NCBI GenBank assembly: GCA_964497495.1
Contig: CAZCCZ010000075.1
Span: 1 to 7,088 of the forward strand
Origin: CAXXOK01 sp964497495
GTDB lineage: Bacteria; Bacillota; Clostridia; Christensenellales; Aristaeellaceae
Reading direction: 5' to 3'
DNA length: 7,088 nt
The position numbers were made by a program, and so were the translations under genes. This document shows positions 1 through 5,745 of the stretch, piece after piece. The notes under the pieces are model-generated. The model was not told the origin of the DNA. It saw nothing but the letters and a program-made list of their open reading frames with translations, and searched no databases. Position 1 is the stretch's first letter; each line of letters starts with the position of its first letter.

Positions 1-822
1 CGGGATGCAGTGCCCGCCCAGGCCCGGGCCGGGGTAGAAGGCCTGAAAGCCGTAGGGCTTGCTCTTAGCCGCCTCGATAACCTCCCAGATGTTGATGTTC
101 ATCCGGTCGCACAGGATCGCCATTTCGTTGATAAGCCCGATGTTCACGTTGCGGTAGGTGTTTTCCAGAATCTTTTCCATTTCGGCCACCGCCGGGCAGG
201 ACACGCGGTGCACCGGCGCTTCCAGCACCGCCTCGTAAAGCGTGGCGGCGATGTCCGTGCACTCCGGGGTCACGCCGCCCACCACTTTGGGGGTGTTGCG
301 CGTCTTGTAAACCGCGTTGCCGGGGTCTACGCGCTCCGGCGAAAAGGCGAGGTAAAAATCCACGCCGCAGATCAGCCCGCTTTTTTCAAAAATGGGCTTC
401 AGTAATTCTTCGGTGGTGCCGGGATAGGTGGTGGATTCCAGCACGATCAGCATATCTTTATGTACGTAGGGCATGATGCTCTCGGCGGAACTGCGCACGT
501 AGCTGATGTCCGGCTGCTGGTGCTCGTCCAGCGGCGTGGGAACGGCGATACACACGCAGTCGCAGCTGGCCACGGCGGCGAAATCCAGCGTCGCTTTCAA
601 ACGACCGCTTCTTACGATCTCTTCCAGATCGTGGTTGACCACGTCGCCGATATAGTTGTGGCCGCGGTTGACCATATCCACTTTTTCCTTCTGCACGTCG
701 AAGCCGATGACCGAAAAACCGGCCTTGGCCTTTTCCACCGCCAGCGGCAGCCCCACGTATCCTAACCCCACCACGCCCAGCGTGACGGAACGGTCCTTGA
801 TTTTCTGCTTGAGCGCCGACAT
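1..822 (-). CDS. wbpA: UDP-N-acetylglucosamine 6-dehydrogenase-like nucleotide sugar dehydrogenase, 3' end cut by window edge
   Basis: Cytosolic NAD-dependent enzyme that oxidises C6 of a UDP-sugar (probably UDP-GlcNAc or a relative) to a uronic acid for surface polysaccharide synthesis. The window holds 274 residues of a family usually about 430 long. Visible landmarks are the Rossmann motif GLGYVG at residues 19-24 with D42 at the end of the second strand, PTP at 95-97, ESTTYPGTTEE at 129-139, SPER at 161-164, AEMEK with K217 followed by N221, and GPGLGGHC at 265-272, where C272 is the expected catalytic Cys. The GGHCIP form is typical of WbpA/WecC-type enzymes; UDP-glucose dehydrogenases normally have GGSCFP. 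The start at 822 follows AAGGAG (831-836) with an 8-base spacer, and a sigma-A promoter lies about 100 bases upstream. The family is certain; the exact sugar is inferred. The missing part is the C-terminal UDP-binding domain. Confidence 0.93.
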   Translation of the reverse strand, partial: MSALKQKIKDRSVTLGVVGLGYVGLPLAVEKAKAGFSVIGFDVQKEKVDMVNRGHNYIGDVVNHDLEEIVRSGRLKATLDFAAVASCDCVCIAVPTPLDEHQQPDISYVRSSAESIMPYVHKDMLIVLESTTYPGTTEELLKPIFEKSGLICGVDFYLAFSPERVDPGNAVYKTRNTPKVVGGVTPECTDIAATLYEAVLEAPVHRVSCPAVAEMEKILENTYRNVNIGLINEMAILCDRMNINIWEVIEAAKSKPYGFQAFYPGPGLGGHCIP

Positions 823-846
823 CGCCAATTCTCCTTTGCCGCTTTG

Positions 847-861
847 CCGGCGCAACGCCGG
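847..861 (-). promoter_or_regulatory. Hairpin in the 5' leader of the dehydrogenase mRNA
   Basis: A perfect 6-bp inverted repeat (CCGGCG / CGCCGG) with a 3-base loop lies in the roughly 100-nt leader, 10 bases upstream of the AAGGAG ribosome binding site at 831-836. It could stabilise the leader or affect initiation. It is short, and such repeats arise easily in GC-rich DNA, so a regulatory role is only a possibility. Confidence 0.35.
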
Positions 862-928
862 ACGGGCGGGGCGAACCCTGATGCGTACGACACGCACGGA
901 TGGAAAAACGGATGCACCGAGCCCACCT

Positions 929-958
929 ATGATACTTCAAGACCGGACGGAATGTCAA
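929..958 (-). promoter_or_regulatory. Sigma-A type promoter of the dehydrogenase gene
   Basis: On the minus strand a perfect TTGACA (-35, at 953-958) is followed after 18 bases by TATCAT (-10, at 929-934). Transcription should start near 922, giving a leader of about 100 nt before the ATG at 822. It lies between the secreted-protein gene and the dehydrogenase, so the dehydrogenase has its own promoter even if some transcription reads through from upstream. Confidence 0.75.
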
Positions 959-969
959 TGTTTCGCGCC

Positions 970-996
970 CTTCCGAAAGCCTGGGCCGGACGGAAG
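970..996 (-). other. Imperfect hairpin just after the secreted-protein gene
   Basis: CTTCCG at 991-996 (read on the minus strand) pairs with CGGAAG at 970-975 across a 15-base loop, starting 8 bases after the TAA stop at 1004-1006. No T-tract follows, so it does not meet the pattern of an intrinsic terminator. It may be a weak 3'-end structure or chance. Confidence 0.2.
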
Positions 997-1003
997 CGGG
1001 GCG

Positions 1004-1600
1004 TTACCGTGCGCGCGGACTTTCGATCACGACCAGGCCTTCCTCGTCGTACGGGTCGCGCTGATCCAGGGAAACCACCAGCAGCAGGCCGTCGCCGGTA
1101 TGCCCGTCCACGTAAACGTAGCCGATCCGTTTCATCGCTCCGGCGTCCCAGAATTCAATATCCCAGGCGCCCTGCGGGGAGACGTACAGGCCCTCCGTAT
1201 CCGTGACGATGTAGGACGATGCCACCGTCAGCGCGTTGAGACAGGTGTCCGTCAGCCGGCCGTCCTGTACGGAAAGCAGTTTGCGGGCGATGGAAACGGC
1301 GTTCGCAAAGGCAATCGCGTCGGCCGGCGGCGTTACGGGCAGCCAGGACGGGTTGTAGCCGCCCGCTGCGGTGCCGAACGCGGCGGCGTACAGCGCGTTG
1401 GTTTGGTAGTCCCACAGTTCATGCGGGCCGTACGTCCGCTCCCACTGCTCCGTGTTCCTTACGCCTTCCGCTTGGGCCCGGTCGATATCGACGCAAGGCG
1501 AGGGCGTCGGGCACGCTTCGGCCGCCATGCCCGCCACCGGGGCCGCCAGCACGGAAAGCACAAGCAAAAGCGTCCAAATTCCTCTCCAGATTCTTATCAT
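1004..1600 (-). CDS. Small secreted protein of unknown function, possibly PepSY-like C-terminal half
   Basis: This protein of 198 residues is not one I recognise. It begins with a classic Sec signal peptide: R3 and R6, a hydrophobic core at about residues 8-23, and a likely signal peptidase I site after A27 (GMAA). The mature part of about 171 residues carries three Cys (C30, C36, C120). An Ala-rich helix ending in a SIARKLL segment (about 94-109) is followed by probable beta strands reading WDIEFWD and YVYVDGHTGDGL. This loosely recalls PepSY-type secreted proteins (helix, then strands ending in a V-D-x-x-T-G turn), but the resemblance is weak. I chose the start at 1600 because AAGAGG (1610-1615) lies 9 bases upstream. 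An in-frame ATG at 1630 would add 10 residues but has no ribosome binding site and puts extra polar residues before the signal. No clear promoter was found upstream on this strand. Confidence 0.72.
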   Translation of the reverse strand: MIRIWRGIWTLLLVLSVLAAPVAGMAAEACPTPSPCVDIDRAQAEGVRNTEQWERTYGPHELWDYQTNALYAAAFGTAAGGYNPSWLPVTPPADAIAFANAVSIARKLLSVQDGRLTDTCLNALTVASSYIVTDTEGLYVSPQGAWDIEFWDAGAMKRIGYVYVDGHTGDGLLLVVSLDQRDPYDEEGLVVIESPRAR

Positions 1601-1657
1601 GTAAACCGGCCTCTTTTCGATCATCATCATCTATCGAACGGATGCAGGCCCGCTTTT

Positions 1658-1673
1658 TATCCGCGAACGGATA
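1658..1673 (-). other. Perfect hairpin with UUCG loop (minus strand)
   Basis: TATCCG / CGGATA form a perfect 6-bp stem. Read on the minus strand the loop is TTCG and the 3' arm is followed by AAAAGCGG; read on the plus strand the loop is CGAA. On the minus strand it would fall in the 5' leader of the secreted-protein gene, about 58 bases before its ATG, if transcription starts further upstream. No T-tract follows the stem on either strand in a terminator-like arrangement, so a leader structure or chance is more likely. Confidence 0.35.
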
Positions 1674-1867
1674 GGGAAGACCGCCGGGGTTCCTGCCCGG
1701 GCCGGATGGAATACGCCCCTGTGCATACGGCGCCTCGGCGCAGATTTTACATTTCCGCTCCTGCGTACCGCGGGAACGCGGCGGATACCGTGCGAAAAGG
1801 GAGGCGCGGCAAGGAAAAGCGGCGCGGGACGGTACTGCCGGCGACCCCCCGAACGGCCCTGCGCGCC

Positions 1868-1897
1868 TTGACACGCCTGCGTTTGCCATGGTATGCT
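1868..1897 (+). promoter_or_regulatory. Sigma-A type promoter of the regulator/acyl-CoA ligase operon
   Basis: Perfect TTGACA (-35, 1868-1873) and TATGCT (-10, 1892-1897) are separated by 18 bases. The expected start near 1904 gives a leader of about 40 nt before the ATG at 1945. It is the only convincing plus-strand promoter in the window and may drive all four downstream genes. Its layout matches the minus-strand promoter at 929-958 (TTGACA, 18-base spacer). Confidence 0.78.
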
Positions 1898-1908
1898 ACA
1901 AGCGTTGC
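1879..1908 (+). promoter_or_regulatory. Possible operator: direct repeat spanning the -10 region
   Basis: GCGTTTGC (1879-1886) and GCGTTGC (1902-1908) begin 23 bases apart, about two DNA turns, on either side of the -10 box. A CCATGG palindrome (1886-1891) lies between them. An XRE-family regulator encoded directly downstream could bind here and repress its own operon. The repeat is short and imperfect, so this is a candidate only. Confidence 0.22.
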
Positions 1909-1944
1909 GACGTAAGGCCGCAAAAGAGATTGGAGGCGTCCGGC

Positions 1945-2523
1945 ATGGCGGACAATGCGGAACAACTGGCGCTGATCGCCCTGAGGATTAAAGACCTGCG
2001 GGATATCGCGGGCCTCACTGCCGGGGAAGTGGCGGAAAAGACGGGCATCAGCCCCGAGGAATACGCGGCCTACGAAACGGGCACGCGGGATTTCAGTTTT
2101 TCGCATCTGTTCAACATCGCCGAGGCGCTGGGCGTGGACATCAGCGACCTGCTGACCGGCGAAAGTCCCAAGCTGCACGGCTATATCCTGACGCGCGCGG
2201 GGCAGGGCCTCAAATTTAACCGCCGCGAGCAGTACGAGTACCATCATCTGGCCTATAACTTCCGGGATAAGTTGGCCGAACCTTTCATCGTCACCGTGGC
2301 GGAGGACAAGCCCGGCGCGGAAAAGCAGGCGCACAGCCACGAGGGGCAAGAGTTCGACTACGTGCTGGATGGCCAGCTGAAAATCATTCTGGGCGGAAAC
2401 GAGCTTTACCTCAAGACGGGGGACAGCGTCTACTACGACAGTTCCCTTCCTCATGTGATGTACGCGCTGGAGGGCGATTGCCGCTTCATCGCCGTCGTCA
2501 TCAAGGAAGGAGCCAAAGCATGA
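1945..2523 (+). CDS. XRE-family HTH and cupin domain transcriptional regulator
   Basis: Cytosolic DNA-binding regulator of 192 residues. An XRE-type helix-turn-helix fills residues 11-70, including the pattern LTAGEVAEKTGI, then Y43-E44-T-G, then LFNIAEALGVDISDLL. A linker of about 40 residues leads to a cupin barrel at about 112-188. Cupin motif 1 is H130-x-H132-x3-E136-x6-G143, and motif 2 runs from G159-D160 to P169-H170, so all four usual metal ligands (H130, H132, E136, H170) are present. In this family the cupin is normally the ligand-sensing part, and the length is typical. I chose the ATG at 1945 because GGAGG (1932-1936) sits 8 bases before it; a longer frame opening at 1888 would start inside the promoter. 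The stop overlaps the start of the acyl-CoA ligase, so the two are probably co-regulated and the ligase substrate or product is a reasonable guess for the effector. Confidence 0.92.
   Translation: MADNAEQLALIALRIKDLRDIAGLTAGEVAEKTGISPEEYAAYETGTRDFSFSHLFNIAEALGVDISDLLTGESPKLHGYILTRAGQGLKFNRREQYEYHHLAYNFRDKLAEPFIVTVAEDKPGAEKQAHSHEGQEFDYVLDGQLKIILGGNELYLKTGDSVYYDSSLPHVMYALEGDCRFIAVVIKEGAKA
2507..2523 (+). promoter_or_regulatory. Translational coupling site between regulator and acyl-CoA ligase
   Basis: AAGGAG (2507-2512), lying inside the last codons of the regulator, is followed after 7 bases by ATGA (2520-2523), in which the ligase ATG overlaps the regulator TGA. This decides the ligase start: an upstream in-frame ATG at 2478 would add 14 residues with no family resemblance and has no ribosome binding site. 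A second ATG directly follows at 2523-2525. Confidence 0.8.
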
Positions 2524-4208
2524 TGAAACCGCCGTATCTGGACTATCTGGATTGCCCTGTGCAGTACGCGACCTACGATGATTTCAACAAGCGCTTCCAT
2601 ATCCGCCGGCCCGCCAGCTTTAACTTCGCCTACGACGTGGCCGACCGTATCGCCGCGCAGGAGCCCGACCGCACCGCCGTTTTATGGACGGATGAAAGCG
2701 GCGCCTGCGTGCGTTATACTTTCGGGATGCTCAAAGAGGAAAGCGACCGCGCAGCCAACCTGTTTGCCGCCGCGGGTATCCGCAAGGGCGACAAGATATT
2801 GTTGATCCTGCGCCGCCACCTGCAGTTCTGGCCCATCATCATGGCGTTGCACAAGATCGGCGCCATCGCCGTGCCCGCCACCCACCTGCTGACCGAGAAG
2901 GATATCGTCTACCGCGTGGACGCCGCGGGCATCAAGGCCGCGGTCATCAGCCACAAGGACGGCGCGGTGCTGGAAGCCGCGACGCACGCGCGAAAGAAGT
3001 GCGAAACGCTGACGACCCTGATGGTGCTGCAGGGCGAGCGCGAAGGTTTCCTAAGCTACGAAAAAGAGCTGGCGAAAGCTTCGCCCGTATGGAACAAGCC
3101 GGAGGGCGCGGCCTACCCGCAAAACATGGATTCGATGCTCCTTTACTTTACCAGCGGCACCACCGGCATGCCCAAGATGGTCGTGCACGATTATTATTAC
3201 CCGCTGGCGCACATCGTGACCAGCCTGTTCTGGCAGCAGTGCATCGACGGCGGACTGCACTTTACCATCAGCGAAACCGGCTGGGCCAAGAGCGTGTGGG
3301 GAAAGCTGTACGGGCAGTGGCTCACCGGCAGCGCCGTGTTCGTATATGATTTCGAGCGCTTCATTCCCAAGGACGTTCTGCGCATGATGAGCGAACACCG
3401 CGTCACCACGTTCTGCGCGCCGCCCACCATGTACCGCTACATTTTGCAGGAAGATTTCGCCAACTATGACCTGAGCGCGCTCAAGCACTGCTCCATCGCG
3501 GGCGAACCCCTGAACCCCGATATGGCCGCCGAATGGGTGAGGCGCACGAACATCCCGTTGCTGGAGGCTTTCGGGCAGACGGAACTGGTGGTGACGCTGG
3601 CGACCTTCCCGTTCATGCGGGTATGCCCCGGCAGCATGGGCAAACCCAGCCCGATCTTCAACGTGGACGTCGTGGACGAGGACGGGAACTCCTGCCCCGC
3701 GGGCGTAACGGGGGAGATCGTGGTGCGCACGGAGGGCGAGGCGCCCATCGGCATGTTCACCGGATACTACGGGAACCCCGAGCTCACCAAAACCGTCTGG
3801 GACAACGGCCTGTACCACACCGGGGATACCGCGTGGCGCGACGAATGGGGTTACTACTGGTACGTGGGGCGCGCGGACGACGTGATCAAATCCAGCGGAT
3901 ACCGCATCGGGCCGTTCGAGGTGGAAAGCGCGCTGCTGGAGCACCCGGCAGTGCTGGAAACCGCCATCACGGCCGCGCCGGACCCGGAGGGCCTGCGCGG
4001 GCTGGTGGTAAAGGCGACCATCGTGCTCAAGCCCGGCTACACGTCGGGGGACGCGCTGAAAAAGGAGCTTCAGGAACACGTGAAGCACACCACCGCGCCG
4101 TATAAATATCCGCGCATTATCGAGTTCGTAACCGAGTTGCCCAAGACCATCAGCGGCAAAATCCGCCGTGTGGAACTGCGGGAAAAGGACAGCCGGAAGA
4201 CGAACTGA
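2520..4208 (+). CDS. AMP-forming acyl-CoA synthetase, medium-chain (MACS/ACSM-like) family
   Basis: Cytosolic ANL-superfamily ligase of 562 residues that activates a carboxylic acid with ATP to an acyl-adenylate and then forms the CoA thioester, releasing AMP and pyrophosphate. Core motifs are intact: phosphate loop TSGTTGMPK at 211-219, SETGWAK at 251-257, GQTE at 352-355, YHTGD at 432-436, the RADDVIKSSGYRIGPFEVE hinge region from R451, and the catalytic lysine K547 in PKTISGK near the C-terminus. SETGWAK, the stretch around the hinge and the C-terminal HVKHTTAPYKYPR segment closely match the medium-chain acyl-CoA synthetase family (ACSM in animals). The substrate could be a short, medium, branched or aromatic acid; the sequence alone does not settle it. 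Length is normal and the gene looks intact. It is translationally coupled to the HTH-cupin regulator, and the transpeptidase gene follows after 75 bases. Confidence 0.94.
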   Translation: MMKPPYLDYLDCPVQYATYDDFNKRFHIRRPASFNFAYDVADRIAAQEPDRTAVLWTDESGACVRYTFGMLKEESDRAANLFAAAGIRKGDKILLILRRHLQFWPIIMALHKIGAIAVPATHLLTEKDIVYRVDAAGIKAAVISHKDGAVLEAATHARKKCETLTTLMVLQGEREGFLSYEKELAKASPVWNKPEGAAYPQNMDSMLLYFTSGTTGMPKMVVHDYYYPLAHIVTSLFWQQCIDGGLHFTISETGWAKSVWGKLYGQWLTGSAVFVYDFERFIPKDVLRMMSEHRVTTFCAPPTMYRYILQEDFANYDLSALKHCSIAGEPLNPDMAAEWVRRTNIPLLEAFGQTELVVTLATFPFMRVCPGSMGKPSPIFNVDVVDEDGNSCPAGVTGEIVVRTEGEAPIGMFTGYYGNPELTKTVWDNGLYHTGDTAWRDEWGYYWYVGRADDVIKSSGYRIGPFEVESALLEHPAVLETAITAAPDPEGLRGLVVKATIVLKPGYTSGDALKKELQEHVKHTTAPYKYPRIIEFVTELPKTISGKIRRVELREKDSRKTN

Positions 4209-4271
4209 CGCCGCTCCCCGCCGGCCGGGCGCAAGCACCCACCGTACGCGTTTTCGGGGCGGACGGACAAC

Positions 4272-4279
4272 AAGGAGGT
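4272..4279 (+). promoter_or_regulatory. Near-perfect ribosome binding site of the transpeptidase gene
   Basis: AAGGAGGT, fully complementary to the usual 16S rRNA 3' end, ends 4 bases before the ATG at 4284. It is the strongest ribosome binding site in the window. The rest of the 75-base gap (4209-4283) is GC-rich; it shows no promoter and no terminator with a T-tract, which fits read-through from the ligase gene. Confidence 0.75.
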
Positions 4280-4283
4280 ACGC

Positions 4284-5636
4284 ATGAAGGTAACGGCCAC
4301 GCTCAGACGTTTCGCATCCCTGCTGGCGGCCGCCGTGCTGGCGCTGGGTCTTTCGATCCTTCCGGGCACGGAAGCCTCGGCCAAAACGGTCGCCGAGTGG
4401 CTGGAGGGCTACCGGACGGGAGCGGACTGGTTCGGCGAGGATTTCGCTTACGACATCACCGACGCGGACGCCTGCTGGAAGCTGCTGATGCAGCCCATCA
4501 CCGTGCTGAACGTGGGGGAGGTAGAGATGGTCTACCCGCTCAAGACCCCCGGCGGCGAAAAGGTGAACAACGACAAGCTGGGCGGCTTTATTAACGGCGC
4601 GTCCGCGGGCGTGCACGTGCTGGGGGACGACGAGAACGGCTGGACGCTGATCGAGGGCGTCGACTATTATAACCGCATCATCCGCGGGTACGTCAAGACG
4701 AAGCTGTTGAAAACCGTCACGCCCAACGAACATTACGGCGTCATCGTGGATAAGCTGACCCAGCGGCTGTACGTGTTCATCGACGGGAAGTATTTCAGTT
4801 CCTGCGCGGTCTCCACGGGACTGCCCAACGACGAGCAGCCTTATAATGAAACGTCCGCGGGCGAATACATCGCCATCAGCTGGAGCGGCGGCTTCGACAG
4901 CGAAGGCATGTACTGCGACATGGCGATCCGCTACAACAACGGGGACAAGATCCACGAGGTGCCCTGCAACATTCTGGCGGACGGCACCAAGCGCTATACC
5001 AAGTGGGAATCCCAGTTGGGCCAGAAGGCCAGTCACGGTTGCATTCGCGTGGCGAGGCTGCCCAACGAGGACGGGCTGGACCAGACCTGGCTTTGGAACA
5101 ATTTGAAGCGCAACACCAAGATCCTCGTATGGGACGACGCGGGGCGCGAAATCCCCTACCCGGCGGACGACACGCTGCTGTACTACAACCCCGACGGCGG
5201 ACAAAACTACCATTCGTACGCCAATTGCGCGGCTGTACGGGACAAGTACCTGCCGCTTACGGCGTTTCCCTACTCCGAACTGGACACCGGCGTATTCAAG
5301 AAGCTGACGCCTTGCCCCAGCTGCACGCCGGCCAAACGCAAGAGTGAAATCGACAAGATGAACCTGGACCGCGGCGTGATTACGCAGGCGGAATACGACC
5401 GCCGTATCGCACAGCACGAGGCCGACGCGCAAGCCATCGAGGCGGGCGTAAGTCCCGTTGACACGGGTGTTGAACCCGTTGAAACGAACACGGCACCCGT
5501 TGAAACGGGCACCGAACCCGCTGAAGCGAACGCGGCACCCGTTGAAACGGACGTTAAACCCACGACCGTCACGGCCGCGCCCACGGACGGCGATGCCGGC
5601 GTGGAAGTGGTCATCATCCCCGCGAACGCCGGTTGA
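4284..5636 (+). CDS. Secreted L,D-transpeptidase (YkuD domain) with SH3-like domain and repeat tail
   Basis: Extracytoplasmic enzyme of 450 residues predicted to make L,D cross-links in peptidoglycan or attach proteins to it. A Sec signal peptide spans 1-33 (R8-R9, hydrophobic core about 11-26, likely cut after A31-S-A33). Residues about 75-145 look like an SH3-type wall-binding domain. The YkuD catalytic domain covers about 150-280, with S250-H251-G252-C253-I-R; C253 is the expected nucleophile and R255 the conserved arginine. The candidate upstream histidine H224 lies 26 residues before S250, farther than in many family members, so the linking loop seems enlarged. After the catalytic domain, residues about 298-350 form a small module with H310, C315 and C344-P-S-C347, possibly metal-binding. 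A charged helix (about 350-387) leads to a Pro/Glu/Thr repeat tail (389-437). No membrane anchor or sorting signal is visible at the C-terminus. The family assignment is firm; the exact wall reaction is inferred. Confidence 0.92.
   Translation: MKVTATLRRFASLLAAAVLALGLSILPGTEASAKTVAEWLEGYRTGADWFGEDFAYDITDADACWKLLMQPITVLNVGEVEMVYPLKTPGGEKVNNDKLGGFINGASAGVHVLGDDENGWTLIEGVDYYNRIIRGYVKTKLLKTVTPNEHYGVIVDKLTQRLYVFIDGKYFSSCAVSTGLPNDEQPYNETSAGEYIAISWSGGFDSEGMYCDMAIRYNNGDKIHEVPCNILADGTKRYTKWESQLGQKASHGCIRVARLPNEDGLDQTWLWNNLKRNTKILVWDDAGREIPYPADDTLLYYNPDGGQNYHSYANCAAVRDKYLPLTAFPYSELDTGVFKKLTPCPSCTPAKRKSEIDKMNLDRGVITQAEYDRRIAQHEADAQAIEAGVSPVDTGVEPVETNTAPVETGTEPAEANAAPVETDVKPTTVTAAPTDGDAGVEVVIIPANAG
5448..5594 (+). 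repeat. 21-bp tandem repeat coding for a 7-residue Pro/Glu/Thr repeat
   Basis: Seven in-frame 21-bp units code for residues 389-437 of the transpeptidase. The first five (5448-5552) fit the pattern x-x-P-V-E-T-x, for example VEPVETN and TAPVETG; the last two (5553-5594) are degraded. The DNA core CCCGTTGAAACG is exact in units 2, 3 and 5 (5475, 5496, 5538), with one or two changes in units 1 and 4. Exact repeats of this kind can expand or contract by slippage without breaking the frame. The product is probably an extended wall-spanning or spacer segment. Confidence 0.85.
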
Positions 5637-5710
5637 ACGCCCGCGTTTCCCCGAAGGGATACCGCCGCGGTAGCCAGCCCGTTTCCGCACCGCCCCCAAC
5701 GACCCTGCAG

Positions 5711-5731
5711 GCGCGCCCGTACCGGGCGCGC
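5711..5731 (+). promoter_or_regulatory. Strong 9-bp hairpin touching the ribosome binding site of the AI-2E gene
   Basis: GCGCGCCCG (5711-5719) and CGGGCGCGC (5723-5731) form a perfect 9-bp all-GC stem with a 3-base TAC loop. The GGAGG ribosome binding site (5732-5736) starts on the very next base, and the ATG follows 9 bases later. It could limit ribosome access, act as a weak terminator or pause site between genes (there is no T-tract), or protect a processed mRNA end. A smaller hairpin (TACCG / CGGTA, 5660-5672) lies earlier in the same 109-base gap. No promoter was seen in the gap. Confidence 0.6.
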
Positions 5732-5745
5732 GGAGGCGACACGCC

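Larger units (their letters stand above)
1601..1944. other. Divergent intergenic region with plus-strand promoter and hairpin; no gene seen
   Basis: This is the only stretch over 300 bases without a supported gene. Its right end holds the TTGACA/TATGCT promoter of the regulator operon and the GGAGG ribosome binding site at 1932-1936. Its left end holds the ribosome binding site for the secreted protein. Between them is a hairpin at 1658-1673. Open frames do cross the region on both strands, but none has a plausible ribosome binding site plus a recognisable protein pattern. No good minus-strand promoter was found; the best AT-rich stretch, near 1742-1754, lacks a -35 partner. Confidence 0.6.

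Noticed and set aside
1601..1630. Alternative upstream start (ATG at 1630) for the secreted protein
   Set aside because: No ribosome binding site precedes it, while the ATG at 1600 has AAGAGG at a 9-base spacing and gives a compact signal peptide.
656..1915. A 419-codon plus-strand open frame crossing the dehydrogenase start, both minus-strand genes and the divergent region
   Set aside because: It is antisense to a firm dehydrogenase and a signal-peptide protein, has an Arg/Pro-rich low-information composition and no good ribosome binding site. It is a GC-bias shadow.
1747..2454. A 235-codon minus-strand open frame opposite the HTH-cupin gene
   Set aside because: It is antisense to a gene with complete HTH and cupin motifs and shows no domain of its own.
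2478..2519. 14-residue N-terminal extension of the acyl-CoA ligase
   Set aside because: The extension is just the regulator's last codons read in another frame. The ATGA overlap start at 2520 has its own AAGGAG.
4209..4283. CCCG/CGGG inverted repeat after the ligase stop as a terminator
   Set aside because: The stem is only 4 bp and no T-tract follows.
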